Positions 1-9,801 of a stretch of DNA of 64,000 nt are shown piece after piece (position 1 is the stretch's first letter; each line of letters begins with the position of its first letter). Where the stretch lies: assembly GCF_030408775.1 (NCBI RefSeq), contig NZ_CP047210.1, forward strand, positions 1,302,001-1,366,000, in the 5' to 3' direction. The translations under genes were made by a program, and so were the position numbers. Source of the stretch: Corynebacterium fournieri (lineage in GTDB: Bacteria; Actinomycetota; Actinomycetes; Mycobacteriales; Mycobacteriaceae). The notes beneath the pieces are model-generated. The model was given only the letters and a program-made list of their open reading frames with translations. It had not been told where the DNA came from and did no database searches.

Positions 1-1297
1 GATCGGTGGGTTCGTAATAGACGGCGTCCTCGAGGCCGTCAGGCATGTACTGCTGCTTGACGACGCCCTTCGGATCATCATGCGGATACACATAGCCCAC
101 CGCGTTGCCCATGGCTTTCGCGCCTTCGTAGTGCCCGTCGCGCAGGTGTGCCGGCACCGGCGGCGCATGTCCGGCCCGCACATCTGCAAGCGCGTGGTCG
201 ATGGACTTGATCACCGACGGCGACTTCGGAGCTGTAGCCAAGTGGATCGTCGCCTGCGCGAGAGCGAGGCGTCCCTCCGGCATGCCGATGAACTGCACCG
301 CATTCGCCGCCGCAGTGGCGGTTTGCAGCGCCGTGGGGTCCGCCATGCCGATGTCCTCGGAGGCGTGGATGACCAACCGGCGCGCGATAAAACGCGGATC
401 CTCCCCCGCTTCAATCATGCGTGCGAGGTAGTGCAACGCTGCGTCGACGTCGGAGCCGCGGATGGACTTGATAAACGCGCTGACGATGTCGTAGTGCTGG
501 TCTCCGTCGCGGTCGTAGCGCACCACAGCGCGGTTGACGTTGTTTTTGACGGTCTCGACAGTGATGGTCTCGCCCGGCTGCACTGCCTCGGCGGCGGCCT
601 CGAGGTAGGTCAATGCACGGCGGGCGTCCCCGCCGGCGAGGAGGACAAGCTGATCGCGGGCGGCGTCGTCGAGCGAGTACTCGCCGCCAAATCCGCGCTC
701 ATCTGCCATCGCGCGCTCAAGCACCCCCGCGAGCTCGGAGGCGTCCAACGACTCCAATTTGAGCAGCAACGAGCGCGACAGCAGCGGAGCAACAACACTG
801 AAGCTCGGGTTTTCGGTGGTCGCCGCAACCAACAGCACCGTGCGGTTTTCCACCGCCGCGAGCAGAGCGTCCTGCTGCGTCTTGGAAAAACGGTGCACCT
901 CGTCGATAAACAGCACGGTTTTCTCGCCCCGGATGAGGTCCCGCCGCGCGTCGTCGATAACGGCGCGCACCTCCTTGACACCGGAGGAAAGCGCGGATAG
1001 AGCCACGAAGTTCTGGCCCATCGCAGAGGCGATCAACGATGCGATGGTGGTCTTGCCAGTGCCCGGCGGTCCGTAGAGGATCACCGAGGCAGCGCCGGAG
1101 CCGTCGATCAGCCTGCGCAGCGGCTTGCCTTCAGAAAGCAGGTGACGTTGGCCCGCGAGCTCGTCAAGGGTGCGCGGGCGCATCCGGGCTGCGAGCGGGG
1201 CCGATGCGCCGGCCTCAAAGAAGCTCGTTCCCCGGTTTCCAGAATCCGCGCCACCGCTGCGGTCGTTTGCTGCGGCGAACAGCCCCTCCTGGTCCAC
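1..1297 (-). CDS. rarA: RarA/MgsA replication-associated recombination AAA+ ATPase (3' end cut by window edge)
   Basis: AAA+ ATPase of the RarA/MgsA/WRNIP1 family, which acts at stalled replication forks and is related to clamp loaders. About 432 residues are visible, so only a short C-terminal tail is missing. Walker A GPPGTGKT lies near residues 76-83 and Walker B FIDEVH near 130-135, followed by the sensor and C-terminal tetramerisation regions. The GTG start is chosen because AGGGAGG lies just upstream, overlapping the stop of the kinase gene before it. The two genes are 11 nt apart and probably co-transcribed. The order aspS - kinase - rarA is usual in corynebacteria. Confidence 0.93.
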   Translation of the reverse strand, partial: MDQEGLFAAANDRSGGADSGNRGTSFFEAGASAPLAARMRPRTLDELAGQRHLLSEGKPLRRLIDGSGAASVILYGPPGTGKTTIASLIASAMGQNFVALSALSSGVKEVRAVIDDARRDLIRGEKTVLFIDEVHRFSKTQQDALLAAVENRTVLLVAATTENPSFSVVAPLLSRSLLLKLESLDASELAGVLERAMADERGFGGEYSLDDAARDQLVLLAGGDARRALTYLEAAAEAVQPGETITVETVKNNVNRAVVRYDRDGDQHYDIVSAFIKSIRGSDVDAALHYLARMIEAGEDPRFIARRLVIHASEDIGMADPTALQTATAAANAVQFIGMPEGRLALAQATIHLATAPKSPSVIKSIDHALADVRAGHAPPVPAHLRDGHYEGAKAMGNAVGYVYPHDDPKGVVKQQYMPDGLEDAVYYEPTD

Positions 1298-1308
1298 CTC
1301 ACACCTCC

Positions 1309-2571
1309 CTATCGCAGGCGCTCAGCCAATGTGCGGCCGAACTCGGCAATGGTTTGGTACGCCGGATCCTTTCCGGTGCCGGCAAACGCGGCCAGAGACT
1401 CAAACGTCTCTCGCAGATCCCGCCGCACCAGCACCTCGTCCGCCGTAAACGGCCCGTGCGAGTGCGGCCGCAGCACATCCCCGGCTGCCTCAGAGCTGGC
1501 GTCGTCCGTTTCGACAGCCTCCTCCAACGGCCCCAGCGCGGACACGTCGAGCCCGGCAGCAGCAAAGTCCGCTTTCAGCTTCGCATCGTGCTCGACGACC
1601 TCAGCGGGGCTGACCGGATCCAGCATGGACACACTGCTCATCGCCCAGCCGATCAGGCCTGCCGTGATGCGGGCCTGCAACGTGTCAGGGTGCTGCACAC
1701 TCGGCCAAATGCCGCGGACCTCACTGACCCACGCATCCACGAACGCCTCCGTGGCAGCGGCGTTGAACGGCTGTGCCGCCAAAAACACGGGGAAGCGCGC
1801 CACCACAAATGCCACGTCGAACGTGACGTCGCGGAACCCCGCCCACTCGTAGTCCAAGAAGTGGAACTTCTTGTCCGTCTGGATGATGTTGTCCGGGGTC
1901 AGGTCGAACGGGGTGAAGGCACGCATGCCGCCGCGCAGCAGCCGGGTGCGCACGTTGGTGGCGGCGAACCGCACCTCTCCCGGGATCTCAATTCCCGCGC
2001 GCTCCAAGAATTCCATGCCGATGCGGATCCGGTGCGACAGCAGCCGGTCGCGCAACAGCTGCAGGTTCGCCGCGTTCGGCCGCGAACGCATCATGCGCTG
2101 GAACAACACGTTGAACGCGTCTTCTTCGTCCGCGGTGCCTGCGTGCATTTTGCCCAGCGCGCGGCCGAGCAGCCGCAGCAACTCCACATGGGTCTCCGGG
2201 TCCGCGTCCTGCAACGCATCCGCCAGGGTTTGCCCGTCGCCCAAATCGGAAATGATCAAAATGCGCTGCGCGGTGTCGTATCCCAGCAGGACTGGGCCCG
2301 GGCGCACATCTGCGCTTAGCGACGTCGCAAACTGATACGCCACCGTCTCGCGCAGAAACGCCGCATCAGCGAGCTCGTCGCCGGTCGCCGGCGAGTGCTT
2401 CACCACCACCGAGCGGTGCTGGAAAAAGGGGTTGTTCACCACCTTCGCGCGAAACACGTCGGCAAGACCGGAGCCGTCGAGCCGCTCGACGTCGACAAGC
2501 TCCTGCTCGCCGCCGTAGCGCTTGGTCAAAATGTCGGCGGCTGCGCGGACGATCTCTGGCGTATCAGCCAT
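1309..2571 (-). CDS. APH/choline-kinase-fold phosphotransferase family protein
   Basis: A 420-residue protein of the aminoglycoside phosphotransferase (APH) superfamily. The substrate is not known; family members phosphorylate small molecules or sugars and this need not be a resistance enzyme. Around residue 222 the Brenner-type catalytic motif reads PFDLTPDN, keeping the Asp and Asn of HxDxxxxN but not the His. FLDYEWAG follows at the metal-binding (DFG-like) position. The ATG start was chosen because an in-frame extension would run into the end of aspS. It starts 7 nt after the aspS stop, so translation is probably coupled. Confidence 0.8.
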   Translation of the reverse strand: MADTPEIVRAAADILTKRYGGEQELVDVERLDGSGLADVFRAKVVNNPFFQHRSVVVKHSPATGDELADAAFLRETVAYQFATSLSADVRPGPVLLGYDTAQRILIISDLGDGQTLADALQDADPETHVELLRLLGRALGKMHAGTADEEDAFNVLFQRMMRSRPNAANLQLLRDRLLSHRIRIGMEFLERAGIEIPGEVRFAATNVRTRLLRGGMRAFTPFDLTPDNIIQTDKKFHFLDYEWAGFRDVTFDVAFVVARFPVFLAAQPFNAAATEAFVDAWVSEVRGIWPSVQHPDTLQARITAGLIGWAMSSVSMLDPVSPAEVVEHDAKLKADFAAAGLDVSALGPLEEAVETDDASSEAAGDVLRPHSHGPFTADEVLVRRDLRETFESLAAFAGTGKDPAYQTIAEFGRTLAERLR

Positions 2572-2578
2572 GCCAGGC

Positions 2579-4402
2579 CTACTTCTCGGCGCCGGCAGCC
2601 TCGGCCTCGTTGCCCTTCGCCTCGGCATCCTTCTTCGGCTTGAAGTCCACGCCCGTCTCCTTGCGCTGCTCTGCCGGAATCGGCGCCGGGGCGTCGGTCA
2701 GCGGATCCACGCCGCCGCCGGACTTCGGGAAAGCGATGACGTCGCGGATGGACTCAAAACCGCCGAGCAGGGAAACGATGCGGTCCCAGCCGAACGCGAT
2801 ACCGCCGTGCGGCGGAGCGCCGTACTGGAAAGCGTCCAGCAGGAAGCCGAACTTCTCCTGCGCTTCCTCGTCGGTGATGCCCATGACCTCGAACACGCGC
2901 TTTTGCACGTCGTGCTCGTGGATACGGATGGAGCCGCCACCGATCTCGTTGCCGTTGCAGACGATGTCGTACGCGTACGCGAGCGCCTCGCCCGGATTCT
3001 CTTCGAAATTGTCCAGGAACTCGGGCTTCGGAGAGGTAAACGCGTGGTGGACGGCGGTCCACTTGGAGTGGCCGAGCGCGACGTCGCCGGAAGCGGTGGC
3101 ATCTGCGGCCGGCTCGAACAGCGGTGCGTCGACGACCCAGGTAAACGCCCAGTCGCCGTCCTTGATCAGATCCAGCTTGCGCGCGATCTCGCCGCGGGCG
3201 GCGCCCAACAGCGCACGGGACGCCTTGGTCTCGCCGGCCGCGAAGAAGATGCAGTCACCCGGCTTGGCACCGACGTGCTCGGCGATGCCCGCCTTCTCCT
3301 CGTCCGTGATGTTCTTTGCCACCGGGCCGGTCAGCTCGCCGTCTTCCTGGACCAGGATGTATGCGAGGCCCTTCGCGCCGCGCTGCTTCGCCCACTCCTG
3401 CCATGCGTCGAGCTGGCGGCGCGGCTGGGAAGCTCCCCCGTCCATGACAACAGCGCCGACGTACTCAGCCTTGAACACGCGGAAGGTCGTGTCCTTGAAG
3501 AACTCAGTGCAATCCACCAGCGGGATGTCGAAGCGCAGGTCCGGCTTGTCCGAACCGTACTTTTCCATCGCCTCCTTGTAGGTCATGCGCGGAATCGGCG
3601 TCTGAATGTCGTAGCCGATCAGCTTCCACAGCTCCACCAGGACTTCCTCGGCGAGCGCAATGATGTCGTCCTGGTCGACGAAGCTGGCCTCTACGTCGAG
3701 CTGGGTGAACTCCGGCTGGCGGTCAGCGCGGAAGTCCTCGTCGCGGTAGCAGCGCGCCAGCTGGTAGTAACGCTCCATGCCAGCCACCATCAGCAGCTGC
3801 TTGAACAGCTGCGGAGACTGCGGCAGGGCGTACCAGGAGCCCGGCTTCAAACGCGCCGGCACGAGGAAGTCGCGGGCGCCCTCCGGGGTGGAGCGCGTCA
3901 GCGTCGGGGTTTCGATCTCAGTGAAGTCGTGATTGTCCAGCACGCGGCGCGCAGCCTGGTTCGCCTTCGCACGCAGGCGCATCGCCTGTGCCTGACGCTC
4001 ACGCCGCAGATCCAGGTAGCGGTAACGCAGGCGTGCCTCCTCGCCCACCTCGTTGGAGGAAGCGTCTTCGATCTGGAACGGCAGCGCCGCAGCCTTGTTC
4101 AACACGGTCAGGTCGGTGACGTTGACCTCGATCTCGCCGGACGCGAGGTTCGGGTTCGCCGAGCCCTCCGGGCGCGGCTCGACCACACCGGTGACCTGAA
4201 TGACGTACTCGCTGCGCAGATCGTGCGCAGCCTCAGCCACCTCGGACTCGCGGAAGACCACCTGCGCAAGGCCGGAACGGTCACGCAAGTCGATAAAGAT
4301 CACACCGCCGTGGTCGCGGCGGCGGGCAACCCAACCCGTCAACGTGACAGTCTGGCCGTCGAGTTCTTTATTGAGGTTCCCCGCAAGGTGAGTGCGCAGC
4401 AC
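2579..4402 (-). CDS. aspS: Aspartyl-tRNA synthetase (class II)
   Basis: Charges tRNA-Asp in the cytoplasm. The product is 607 residues, normal for the bacterial type with a GAD insertion. An N-terminal OB-fold anticodon-binding domain ([12 protein letters not shown]) is followed by class II motif 2 ([15 protein letters not shown]) and motif 3 (GIAFGWDR). Actinobacteria often lack AsnRS, in which case AspRS also makes Asp-tRNA-Asn for GatCAB; that cannot be decided here. The GTG start ([10 protein letters not shown]) matches the usual family N-terminus and has AAGGA ten bases upstream. A long upstream extension of the frame is not coding. Confidence 0.96.
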   Translation of the reverse strand: MLRTHLAGNLNKELDGQTVTLTGWVARRRDHGGVIFIDLRDRSGLAQVVFRESEVAEAAHDLRSEYVIQVTGVVEPRPEGSANPNLASGEIEVNVTDLTVLNKAAALPFQIEDASSNEVGEEARLRYRYLDLRRERQAQAMRLRAKANQAARRVLDNHDFTEIETPTLTRSTPEGARDFLVPARLKPGSWYALPQSPQLFKQLLMVAGMERYYQLARCYRDEDFRADRQPEFTQLDVEASFVDQDDIIALAEEVLVELWKLIGYDIQTPIPRMTYKEAMEKYGSDKPDLRFDIPLVDCTEFFKDTTFRVFKAEYVGAVVMDGGASQPRRQLDAWQEWAKQRGAKGLAYILVQEDGELTGPVAKNITDEEKAGIAEHVGAKPGDCIFFAAGETKASRALLGAARGEIARKLDLIKDGDWAFTWVVDAPLFEPAADATASGDVALGHSKWTAVHHAFTSPKPEFLDNFEENPGEALAYAYDIVCNGNEIGGGSIRIHEHDVQKRVFEVMGITDEEAQEKFGFLLDAFQYGAPPHGGIAFGWDRIVSLLGGFESIRDVIAFPKSGGGVDPLTDAPAPIPAEQRKETGVDFKPKKDAEAKGNEAEAAGAEK

Positions 4403-4430
4403 AGTTTCCACGTCCTTCCACGTGATGGCG

Positions 4431-4436
4431 AATCTA
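4431..4436 (-). promoter_or_regulatory. Candidate -10 box for aspS
   Basis: The minus strand reads TAGATT about 28 bases before the aspS GTG. A transcript starting 7 bases later would have a leader of about 22 nt containing the AAGGA ribosome binding site. No convincing -35 is seen. Placement is inference. Confidence 0.3.
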
Positions 4437-4536
4437 ACCTGGCAAAGTTTACCCGCAGCTCCGACACCGCGCGCCCAGCCCCCTTCCACGGTGGGGCCCG
4501 CTGGACCCAAATCCCACACGTGTGCCGGATATTTGG

Positions 4537-4542
4537 CAGAAT
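4537..4542 (+). promoter_or_regulatory. Candidate -10 box, leaderless start of the zinc metallopeptidase gene
   Basis: CAGAAT sits exactly 7 nt before the ATG at 4550, and no Shine-Dalgarno sequence lies in between. This is one of thirteen similarly placed hexamers in the window and suggests transcription begins at or next to the start codon. Confidence 0.35.
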
Positions 4543-4549
4543 TCTGTCC

Positions 4550-5473
4550 ATGACTTTTCGAGGCGACTACGCACAAGGCCAAGGCGGCAACGTCAACACC
4601 TCCTCCGGCGGCGGCCGCGGAGGCGGCGGGCTCGGCTCTGGCGCAATGATGCTGCTTCCGTTGCTGCTGCGCGGCGGTGGCGGCGGCACCATCATCTTGG
4701 TTCTTCTTGCGTTGCTCTACTTCAGCGGCGCATTCGACGGCCTCCTCGGCGGGGGCAATGACTCGCAGCAGCAGTCCCAGGACGAGTACTCGCTGGAGCA
4801 CTGCCAAGAGCAGGGCTCCTCCAACGAGTACGACGATTGCCGCGCCGCAGCCACCATGGGGTCGCTCAACAGCATCTGGGCTGAGGTGCTGCCGGCGCAG
4901 GCCGACGTGCAGTTCACGGAACCGGAGATGACCCTTTTCAAAAACAACGTCAACACCGGGTGCGGATTCGCCAGCTCTGATACCGGCCCGTTCTACTGCC
5001 CGCGCGACAAGACCGCGTACTTGGACGTGAGCTTCTTCAACCAGCTGTCCCAGCTCGGCGGCTCCAACGGTCCCCTGGCGCAGGAGTACGTCACAGCGCA
5101 CGAGTTCGGTCACCACATCCAAAACCTCGAGGGCACCCTGGGTTTGAGCGACTACAAGAACCCCGGCGAGGATTCCGCTGCGGTGGCTATCGAGCTGCAG
5201 GCCGACTGCTACGCGGGCATCTGGGCGCACAAGGCATCCCAGGGCGAAAATGCGGCGTTGGAGCCGATTTCGGACGAGCAGCTGCACCAGGTGATGCAGA
5301 CTGCGCAGTCCATCGGCGACGACAGCATCCAGCGCCACTCTGGCGGCGAGGTCGATCCGGATTCCTGGACCCACGGTTCTTCCGAACAGCGCATGCAGGC
5401 ATTCAAGTCCGGCTACGAGTCCGGAAAGATGTCCGCTTGCGACACGCTGAACCGGGGCGTGTACAAGAGCTAG
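4550..5473 (+). CDS. YpfJ-type putative neutral zinc metallopeptidase (membrane-anchored)
   Basis: A 307-residue member of the Zn_peptidase/YpfJ family (PF04228, COG2321), an uncharacterised group of putative metallopeptidases. The Gly-rich N-terminus is followed by hydrophobic stretches at residues 32-40 and 47-62, predicting a membrane anchor with the rest outside the cell. The catalytic zinc motif HEFGHH is at residues 184-189. Four Cys in the outer part could form disulfides. The gene is divergent from aspS. No Shine-Dalgarno is seen; a -10-like hexamer 7 nt upstream suggests a leaderless mRNA. The substrate is unknown. Confidence 0.88.
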   Translation: MTFRGDYAQGQGGNVNTSSGGGRGGGGLGSGAMMLLPLLLRGGGGGTIILVLLALLYFSGAFDGLLGGGNDSQQQSQDEYSLEHCQEQGSSNEYDDCRAAATMGSLNSIWAEVLPAQADVQFTEPEMTLFKNNVNTGCGFASSDTGPFYCPRDKTAYLDVSFFNQLSQLGGSNGPLAQEYVTAHEFGHHIQNLEGTLGLSDYKNPGEDSAAVAIELQADCYAGIWAHKASQGENAALEPISDEQLHQVMQTAQSIGDDSIQRHSGGEVDPDSWTHGSSEQRMQAFKSGYESGKMSACDTLNRGVYKS

Positions 5474-5510
5474 CACCTGATTTCCCCCGCCTCAACCGAC
5501 GGCACGGCGC

Positions 5511-5516
5511 TACAGT
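5511..5516 (+). promoter_or_regulatory. Candidate -10 box, leaderless start of the HEPN-CBS gene
   Basis: TACAGT is followed by exactly 7 nt and then the ATG at 5524. There is no ribosome binding site in the gap. Confidence 0.45.
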
Positions 5517-5523
5517 GGCCGGC

Positions 5524-6246
5524 ATGAGCAAAGCCGAGACCAACCGCGCCGTGCCGTTTCTTGCTGCGTTCAACGCGATTGAGAAGTTCTTGCGCTCGGA
5601 GCTGAGCGCGAAGCGGTCCGACGGCTTTTCTTGGATGGCGCGGTTGGCGGCGAAAAAGGGCATCCTCACGCGCGAGCAATCCGATGCACTGCAGGAGTTC
5701 GCCGATCTCCGCAACGCAATCAGCCACGGCGAGTACGACAATCTGCGTCCGATTGCAGAGCCTCTTCCAGAGACCGTCGCGGAAATCGAGCGCATCCGCG
5801 ACCGCCTCCTTGCCCCGACCCTTGCTCTCGATGTCGTCGAACACCAGCGGGTGGTCAGCTTCTCCCCCGACTCCGACATCCACGAGCCGCTCGCTGTCAT
5901 CGCATCAGAGGGCCTCGCCCAGTTTCCCGTCTACGAAGACGGCGAATGCGTAGGGCTGCTAACCACCAACGCCATCGCGCGGTGGCTGGCGGCGGAGTTG
6001 CGGGCAGACGACACGATCGCCACAGGCACCGTCGCCGACGTGCTGACGCACAGCGGCAAGTTGGACCAGCCGGTATTCCTCCCCCGTTCCGTCACGGCAG
6101 CCGCCGCGATGGAGTCGCTGAGCACCCCACTGCCCTCTGGCGCGGTGCCGCGATTGGCCATTATCACGGAGCACGGAAAACCCACTCAAAAGCCCGTCTC
6201 AGTGCTCGGCGCCACGGACATTCCAGCGCTTGCCCGTGAGGCTTAA
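5524..6246 (+). CDS. CBS-domain protein with N-terminal HEPN-like helical domain
   Basis: A 240-residue soluble protein. The first ~95 residues are predicted all-helical (FNAIEKFLR near the start) and carry LRNAISHGEY, in which R63-N-A-I-S-H68 fits the R-x4-H signature of HEPN ribonuclease or nucleotide-binding domains. Residues ~105-235 resemble a pair of CBS motifs (FPVYEDGECVGLLTT; AIITEHGKP), which usually bind adenosyl ligands. The likely reading is a ligand-sensing module joined to a HEPN-like domain. No antitoxin partner is adjacent. The CBS call is firm and the HEPN call is inference. Its function is not known to me. Confidence 0.75.
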   Translation: MSKAETNRAVPFLAAFNAIEKFLRSELSAKRSDGFSWMARLAAKKGILTREQSDALQEFADLRNAISHGEYDNLRPIAEPLPETVAEIERIRDRLLAPTLALDVVEHQRVVSFSPDSDIHEPLAVIASEGLAQFPVYEDGECVGLLTTNAIARWLAAELRADDTIATGTVADVLTHSGKLDQPVFLPRSVTAAAAMESLSTPLPSGAVPRLAIITEHGKPTQKPVSVLGATDIPALAREA

Positions 6247-6288
6247 ACTTTTCTCTTTTCCGCCCGTTCTCGAATACTGATTCTCCTG

Positions 6289-6294
6289 TAGTAT
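6289..6294 (+). promoter_or_regulatory. Candidate -10 box, leaderless start of sdaA
   Basis: TAGTAT is followed by 7 nt (CCCCGGC) and the sdaA ATG. No Shine-Dalgarno sequence is present. Confidence 0.45.
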
Positions 6295-6301
6295 CCCCGG
6301 C

Positions 6302-7696
6302 ATGTCAGCAAACTTTGTCAGCGTTGTCGACCTGTTCAGCATTGGCATCGGGCCGTCATCATCCCACACCGTCGGGCCGATGCGCGCAGCCCAAGCCTTC
6401 ATTGACACACTCGATACTTACCCCGCAAAAGTGCTGGTAGAGCTGCGCGGCTCCCTCGCCGCAACCGGTGTCGGACACGGCACCGACAGGGCAGCTTTGC
6501 TCGGCCTGGTCGGCTACACGCCCACCACGACGTCAGCGGATGTCTCTCCGAAGCCGGGCGAGCCTATCCCGGCCACCGGGACCATCTCCGGGCCCACCGG
6601 CGAGGTGGAATACGAGCTGCGGTTCGACCCGGCGCCCGTGGCAGCGCACCCCAACTGCCTCATTTTCGATGCTTGGGATGCCCAGGGCAACGTAATCGCA
6701 GAGCGCGAAGACTATTACTCGGTTGGCGGTGGCTTTATCCAGGACCGCTGGGAGATGGAAGCACACCGCGACGAGTCCGGTGTCGCCGCCGCCCGCGAGA
6801 TCAAGTCCGTCCCCTACCCCTTCGACACTGCTGCGGAGCTGATGCAGCGTTGCGACGAGACGGGCATGACCGTCGCCGAGATCATGCGCGCCAACGAGGA
6901 GTCCATCCACGGCCGCGACAAACTCAACGCTCACCTGGATGCTGTGTGGAACGTCATGCAGGAGTGCGTCGCGCATGGGCTGAAAACGGACGGCGTGCTG
7001 CCGGGCGGCTTAAACGTCAAGCGACGTGCGAACCGCCTGCACCGCCTGCTCACCGCCGAGTACGAAGCGTCGACCGCGCGCGGCCTTGACGCGATGGAGT
7101 GGGTGAACCTGTACGCACTCGCCGTCAACGAAGAAAATGCCGCCCACGGCCAGGTGGTCACGGCACCGACCAACGGCGCAGCAGGCATCATCCCCTCGGT
7201 GATGCACTACTGCCGCGACTTCACAGACGATTTCACCACCGAGCGCGCCCGGGAGTTCCTGCTTACCGCCGGAGCGGTCGGCTCCATCATCAAGACCAAC
7301 GCGTCCATCTCCGGCGCCGAAGTCGGCTGCCAGGGTGAGGTCGGTTCCGCCTCCTCCATGGCAGCTGCCGGAATGTGCGCCATCCTCGGTGGCAGCCCGG
7401 CGCAGGTGGAAAACGCGGCCGAGATCGCGCTCGAACACAACCTCGGCCTGACGTGCGACCCAGTCGGCGGCCTCGTGCAGGTGCCCTGCATCGAGCGCAA
7501 CGCCATTGGCGGGGTGAAAGCCATCAACGCCGCCCGCCTCGCCAAGCTCGGCGACGGCACCAACATCGTCACCCTCGACGACGTGGTGGAGACCATGGCC
7601 GCCACCGGCCGCGACATGATGACGCAGTACAAGGAGACCTCCATGGGCGGCCTCGCCGTGCAGCTCGGTCTCCCCGTGAACATCACGGAGTGCTAA
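6302..7696 (+). CDS. sdaA: L-serine ammonia-lyase (iron-sulfur, single chain)
   Basis: Deaminates L-serine to pyruvate and ammonia using a [4Fe-4S] cluster. The 464-residue single chain has the beta domain first (SIGIGPSSSHTVGPMRA, residues ~13-29) and the alpha domain after it. Likely cluster cysteines are near 343 (GCQGEVG), 385 (TCDPVGG) and 396 (PCIERNA). The protein ends in ITEC, so Cys464 is the last residue; in the Legionella type II enzyme the C-terminal Cys inserts into the active site as the fourth iron ligand. C. glutamicum SdaA is the main serine-degrading enzyme there. The gene is convergent with hisS. Confidence 0.96.
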   Translation: MSANFVSVVDLFSIGIGPSSSHTVGPMRAAQAFIDTLDTYPAKVLVELRGSLAATGVGHGTDRAALLGLVGYTPTTTSADVSPKPGEPIPATGTISGPTGEVEYELRFDPAPVAAHPNCLIFDAWDAQGNVIAEREDYYSVGGGFIQDRWEMEAHRDESGVAAAREIKSVPYPFDTAAELMQRCDETGMTVAEIMRANEESIHGRDKLNAHLDAVWNVMQECVAHGLKTDGVLPGGLNVKRRANRLHRLLTAEYEASTARGLDAMEWVNLYALAVNEENAAHGQVVTAPTNGAAGIIPSVMHYCRDFTDDFTTERAREFLLTAGAVGSIIKTNASISGAEVGCQGEVGSASSMAAAGMCAILGGSPAQVENAAEIALEHNLGLTCDPVGGLVQVPCIERNAIGGVKAINAARLAKLGDGTNIVTLDDVVETMAATGRDMMTQYKETSMGGLAVQLGLPVNITEC

Positions 7697-7720
7697 GCGC
7701 CCCGGCCGGCGCGCAGGCAG

Positions 7721-9001
7721 CTACCGCACAGCGTCGATGACTGCCTGCGCGTCCAGCGCCACAGACTTCTGGGAGTGCTCGGCGAGGTCTTTCACCGCGA
7801 CCTCGCCAGCTTCCAGCTCGCGCTCCCCCAACACCAGCGCAAACTTGGCGCCGGCGCGGTCCGCCCCCTTCATGGAACCTTTGAGTCCACGCTGCCCGTA
7901 GGACATGTCGGCGCTGACGCCGGCAGCGCGGAGCTCGTCGACAAGCTTGCTCATCTGCGCCCGGGCCTCGTCGCCGATTGCGATACCGAACACGTCGACG
8001 CGGCTGTCGAGCCCCTCGAGCTGCACGCCCTCGGCCTCAAGCGCCAATACAGCGCGGTCCACGCCGAGGCCGTAGCCGATGCCCGACAGATCGGGCCCGC
8101 CGATCTGCGCCATCAGGCCGTCATAGCGCCCGCCGCCGCCGATGCCGGACTGCGCGCCAAGCCCATCGTGGACGAACTCGAACGTGGTCTTGGTGTAGTA
8201 ATCCAGGCCGCGGACCATGCGGGGGTTGATCACGTAAGGCACGCCGAAGCTATCCAGCGCGGACGTGACCGCCTCGAAGTGCGCGCGGCACTCGTCGCAA
8301 AGGTGGTCGAGCATCAGCGGCGCGTCAGCGGTCATCTCGCGGACCTCTTCGCGCTTATCGTCCAACACGCGCAGAGGGTTGAGTTCAGCACGCTTCCGTG
8401 TCTCTTCGTCCAACGGCAGGTTGAAGAGGAACTGCTGCAACTTCTCACGGTATGCCGGGCGGCAGTTCTTGTCGCCCAAGCTGGTCAGCTCAAGGCGGAA
8501 ACCGGACAGCCCAATGGCGCGGTAGCTGCGGTCCGCCAGCGCGATGACTTCCGCGTCCAGGAGCGGATCGTCCACGCCGATTGCCTCGATACCCACCTGC
8601 TGCAGCTGCCGGTAGCGGCCGGCCTGGGGGCGCTCGTAGCGGAAAAACGGCCCGTAGTAGTTCAGCTTCACGGGCAGGTACCCGCGGTCCATGTTGTGCT
8701 CGATGAATGCACGCATGACACCCGCCGTTCCCTCCGGGCGCAGCGTGACAGAACGGCCGCCGCGGTCTTCGAAGGTGTACATCTCCTTGCTCACCACGTC
8801 CGTGGATTCGCCCACGCCGCGGGCGAACAGCGTAGTGTCCTCGAACACCGGCAACTCGATGTGCTGATACCCGGCGATGCGCGCCTGACGGGCAAACTCG
8901 TCGCGCACACGGATAAACGCCGCGGATTGCGGCGGCGCGTAGTCCGGCACGCCCTTCGGTGCGGAAAGCTTCTGAAACTGGTCGTTCTGATTCTCGCTCA
9001 C
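7721..9001 (-). CDS. hisS: Histidyl-tRNA synthetase
   Basis: Charges tRNA-His. The class II enzyme has SAPKGVPDY near the N-terminus, motif 2 ([12 protein letters not shown]), the histidine-A loop [10 protein letters not shown] and motif 3-type GGGRYDGL, then an anticodon-binding domain. Length is 426 residues from the GTG used here. An ATG nine codons upstream (position 9028) would give 435 residues, but neither start has a good ribosome binding site. TAGACT lies 8 nt before the GTG, which fits a leaderless start. The MBL hydrolase gene lies immediately upstream. Confidence 0.95.
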   Translation of the reverse strand: MSENQNDQFQKLSAPKGVPDYAPPQSAAFIRVRDEFARQARIAGYQHIELPVFEDTTLFARGVGESTDVVSKEMYTFEDRGGRSVTLRPEGTAGVMRAFIEHNMDRGYLPVKLNYYGPFFRYERPQAGRYRQLQQVGIEAIGVDDPLLDAEVIALADRSYRAIGLSGFRLELTSLGDKNCRPAYREKLQQFLFNLPLDEETRKRAELNPLRVLDDKREEVREMTADAPLMLDHLCDECRAHFEAVTSALDSFGVPYVINPRMVRGLDYYTKTTFEFVHDGLGAQSGIGGGGRYDGLMAQIGGPDLSGIGYGLGVDRAVLALEAEGVQLEGLDSRVDVFGIAIGDEARAQMSKLVDELRAAGVSADMSYGQRGLKGSMKGADRAGAKFALVLGERELEAGEVAVKDLAEHSQKSVALDAQAVIDAVR

Positions 9002-9009
9002 AGGAGCCA

Positions 9010-9015
9010 AGTCTA
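9010..9015 (-). promoter_or_regulatory. Candidate -10 box, leaderless start of hisS
   Basis: The minus strand reads TAGACT, 8 nt before the GTG at 9001. It would lie inside the coding region if the ATG at 9028 is used, so it bears on the start choice. Confidence 0.35.
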
Positions 9016-9049
9016 ATGCAGCGCCCATCTCGCCGGAGCCAGCGCCCGC

Positions 9050-9685
9050 CTAGCGGAAGGCGTTGGCCTGGCGCAAAAACGGGTTCGTCGCGCGCTCGTG
9101 CGCGACGGTCGTCGCGGGCCCGTGGCCGGGCAGTACCTGCAGCTCGTCCGCCAGGTCCCACACCGGGCCGCGCAGGCTCTGCTGCATCTGCTCCGGGTTC
9201 GAGTCCGGCAGATCGGTGCGCCCGATGGAACCGCGGAACAGCACGTCGCCGGAAAAGACCACCTCATCGGCGACAAGCATCACGCACCCCGGAGAGTGGC
9301 CGGGAGCATGCACGACGTTGAGCTCCACGCCCGCGACCTCGAAGGTCTGCCCGTCCTCGAGTGGGGTGGGATTGTCGATGGGTTGCATGCCGGAGGCGTC
9401 GTAAAGCTGCCGTGCCTGCTCGCTCACACCCTCGCCGCGCAGCAGCATGAACGCATCCGCCGGATGCACAAACGTCTCCACACCGAACGCCGCCGCGTCG
9501 CGGATGTGGTCGATGTGCCCGTGCGTGAGCACCACAGCCTCCACACTCAGCCCCTCTTGCTGGGTCATCTGCGCGACAGGTTCATGCGCGCCGAGGCCCG
9601 GGTCGATCACAAACGCGCGTTGCTCGTTGGCGACGATGTAGCAGTTGGTTTGAAACGGGCCTGCGGCAAATCCGGCGATTCTCAT
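9050..9685 (-). CDS. MBL-fold metallohydrolase (glyoxalase II-like)
   Basis: A 211-residue metallo-beta-lactamase-fold hydrolase of the hydroxyacylglutathione-hydrolase-like group. The di-zinc motif THGHIDH, the downstream APGHSPG and the metal-bridging FSGDVLF are all present. Thioester or related hydrolysis is likely, but the substrate is open: corynebacteria use mycothiol, not glutathione. The family start MRIAGFAAGPFQTNCY was preferred over a GTG three codons earlier. TATAGT lies exactly 7 nt before this ATG. It precedes hisS, as in other corynebacteria. Confidence 0.9.
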   Translation of the reverse strand: MRIAGFAAGPFQTNCYIVANEQRAFVIDPGLGAHEPVAQMTQQEGLSVEAVVLTHGHIDHIRDAAAFGVETFVHPADAFMLLRGEGVSEQARQLYDASGMQPIDNPTPLEDGQTFEVAGVELNVVHAPGHSPGCVMLVADEVVFSGDVLFRGSIGRTDLPDSNPEQMQQSLRGPVWDLADELQVLPGHGPATTVAHERATNPFLRQANAFR

Positions 9686-9692
9686 GCTGGCC

Positions 9693-9698
9693 ACTATA
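9693..9698 (-). promoter_or_regulatory. Candidate -10 box, leaderless start of the MBL hydrolase gene
   Basis: The minus strand reads TATAGT, then GGCCAGC (7 nt), then ATG. It is close to the ideal -10 sequence and no ribosome binding site follows. Confidence 0.5.
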
Positions 9699-9801
9699 TC
9701 GAGGCTGCTAGGCTTTCTAGCCGTTCAAGGGCGGACGCTTGACGACGTCTACTCCGCCCACCCCGACACAAGGCCCCTACAAAACGCGAGGTGTAACCCC
9801 A

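Noticed and set aside
80-1000. Plus-strand open frame of 306 codons
   Set aside because: It is antisense to rarA, Arg/His-rich and without a ribosome binding site or recognisable domain.
2522-5476. Two very long overlapping open frames (983 codons plus, 965 codons minus)
   Set aside because: Each is one real gene (the zinc peptidase, or aspS) plus a long open shadow of the gene on the other strand. High GC content leaves antisense frames open. Homology and start signals set the real boundaries.
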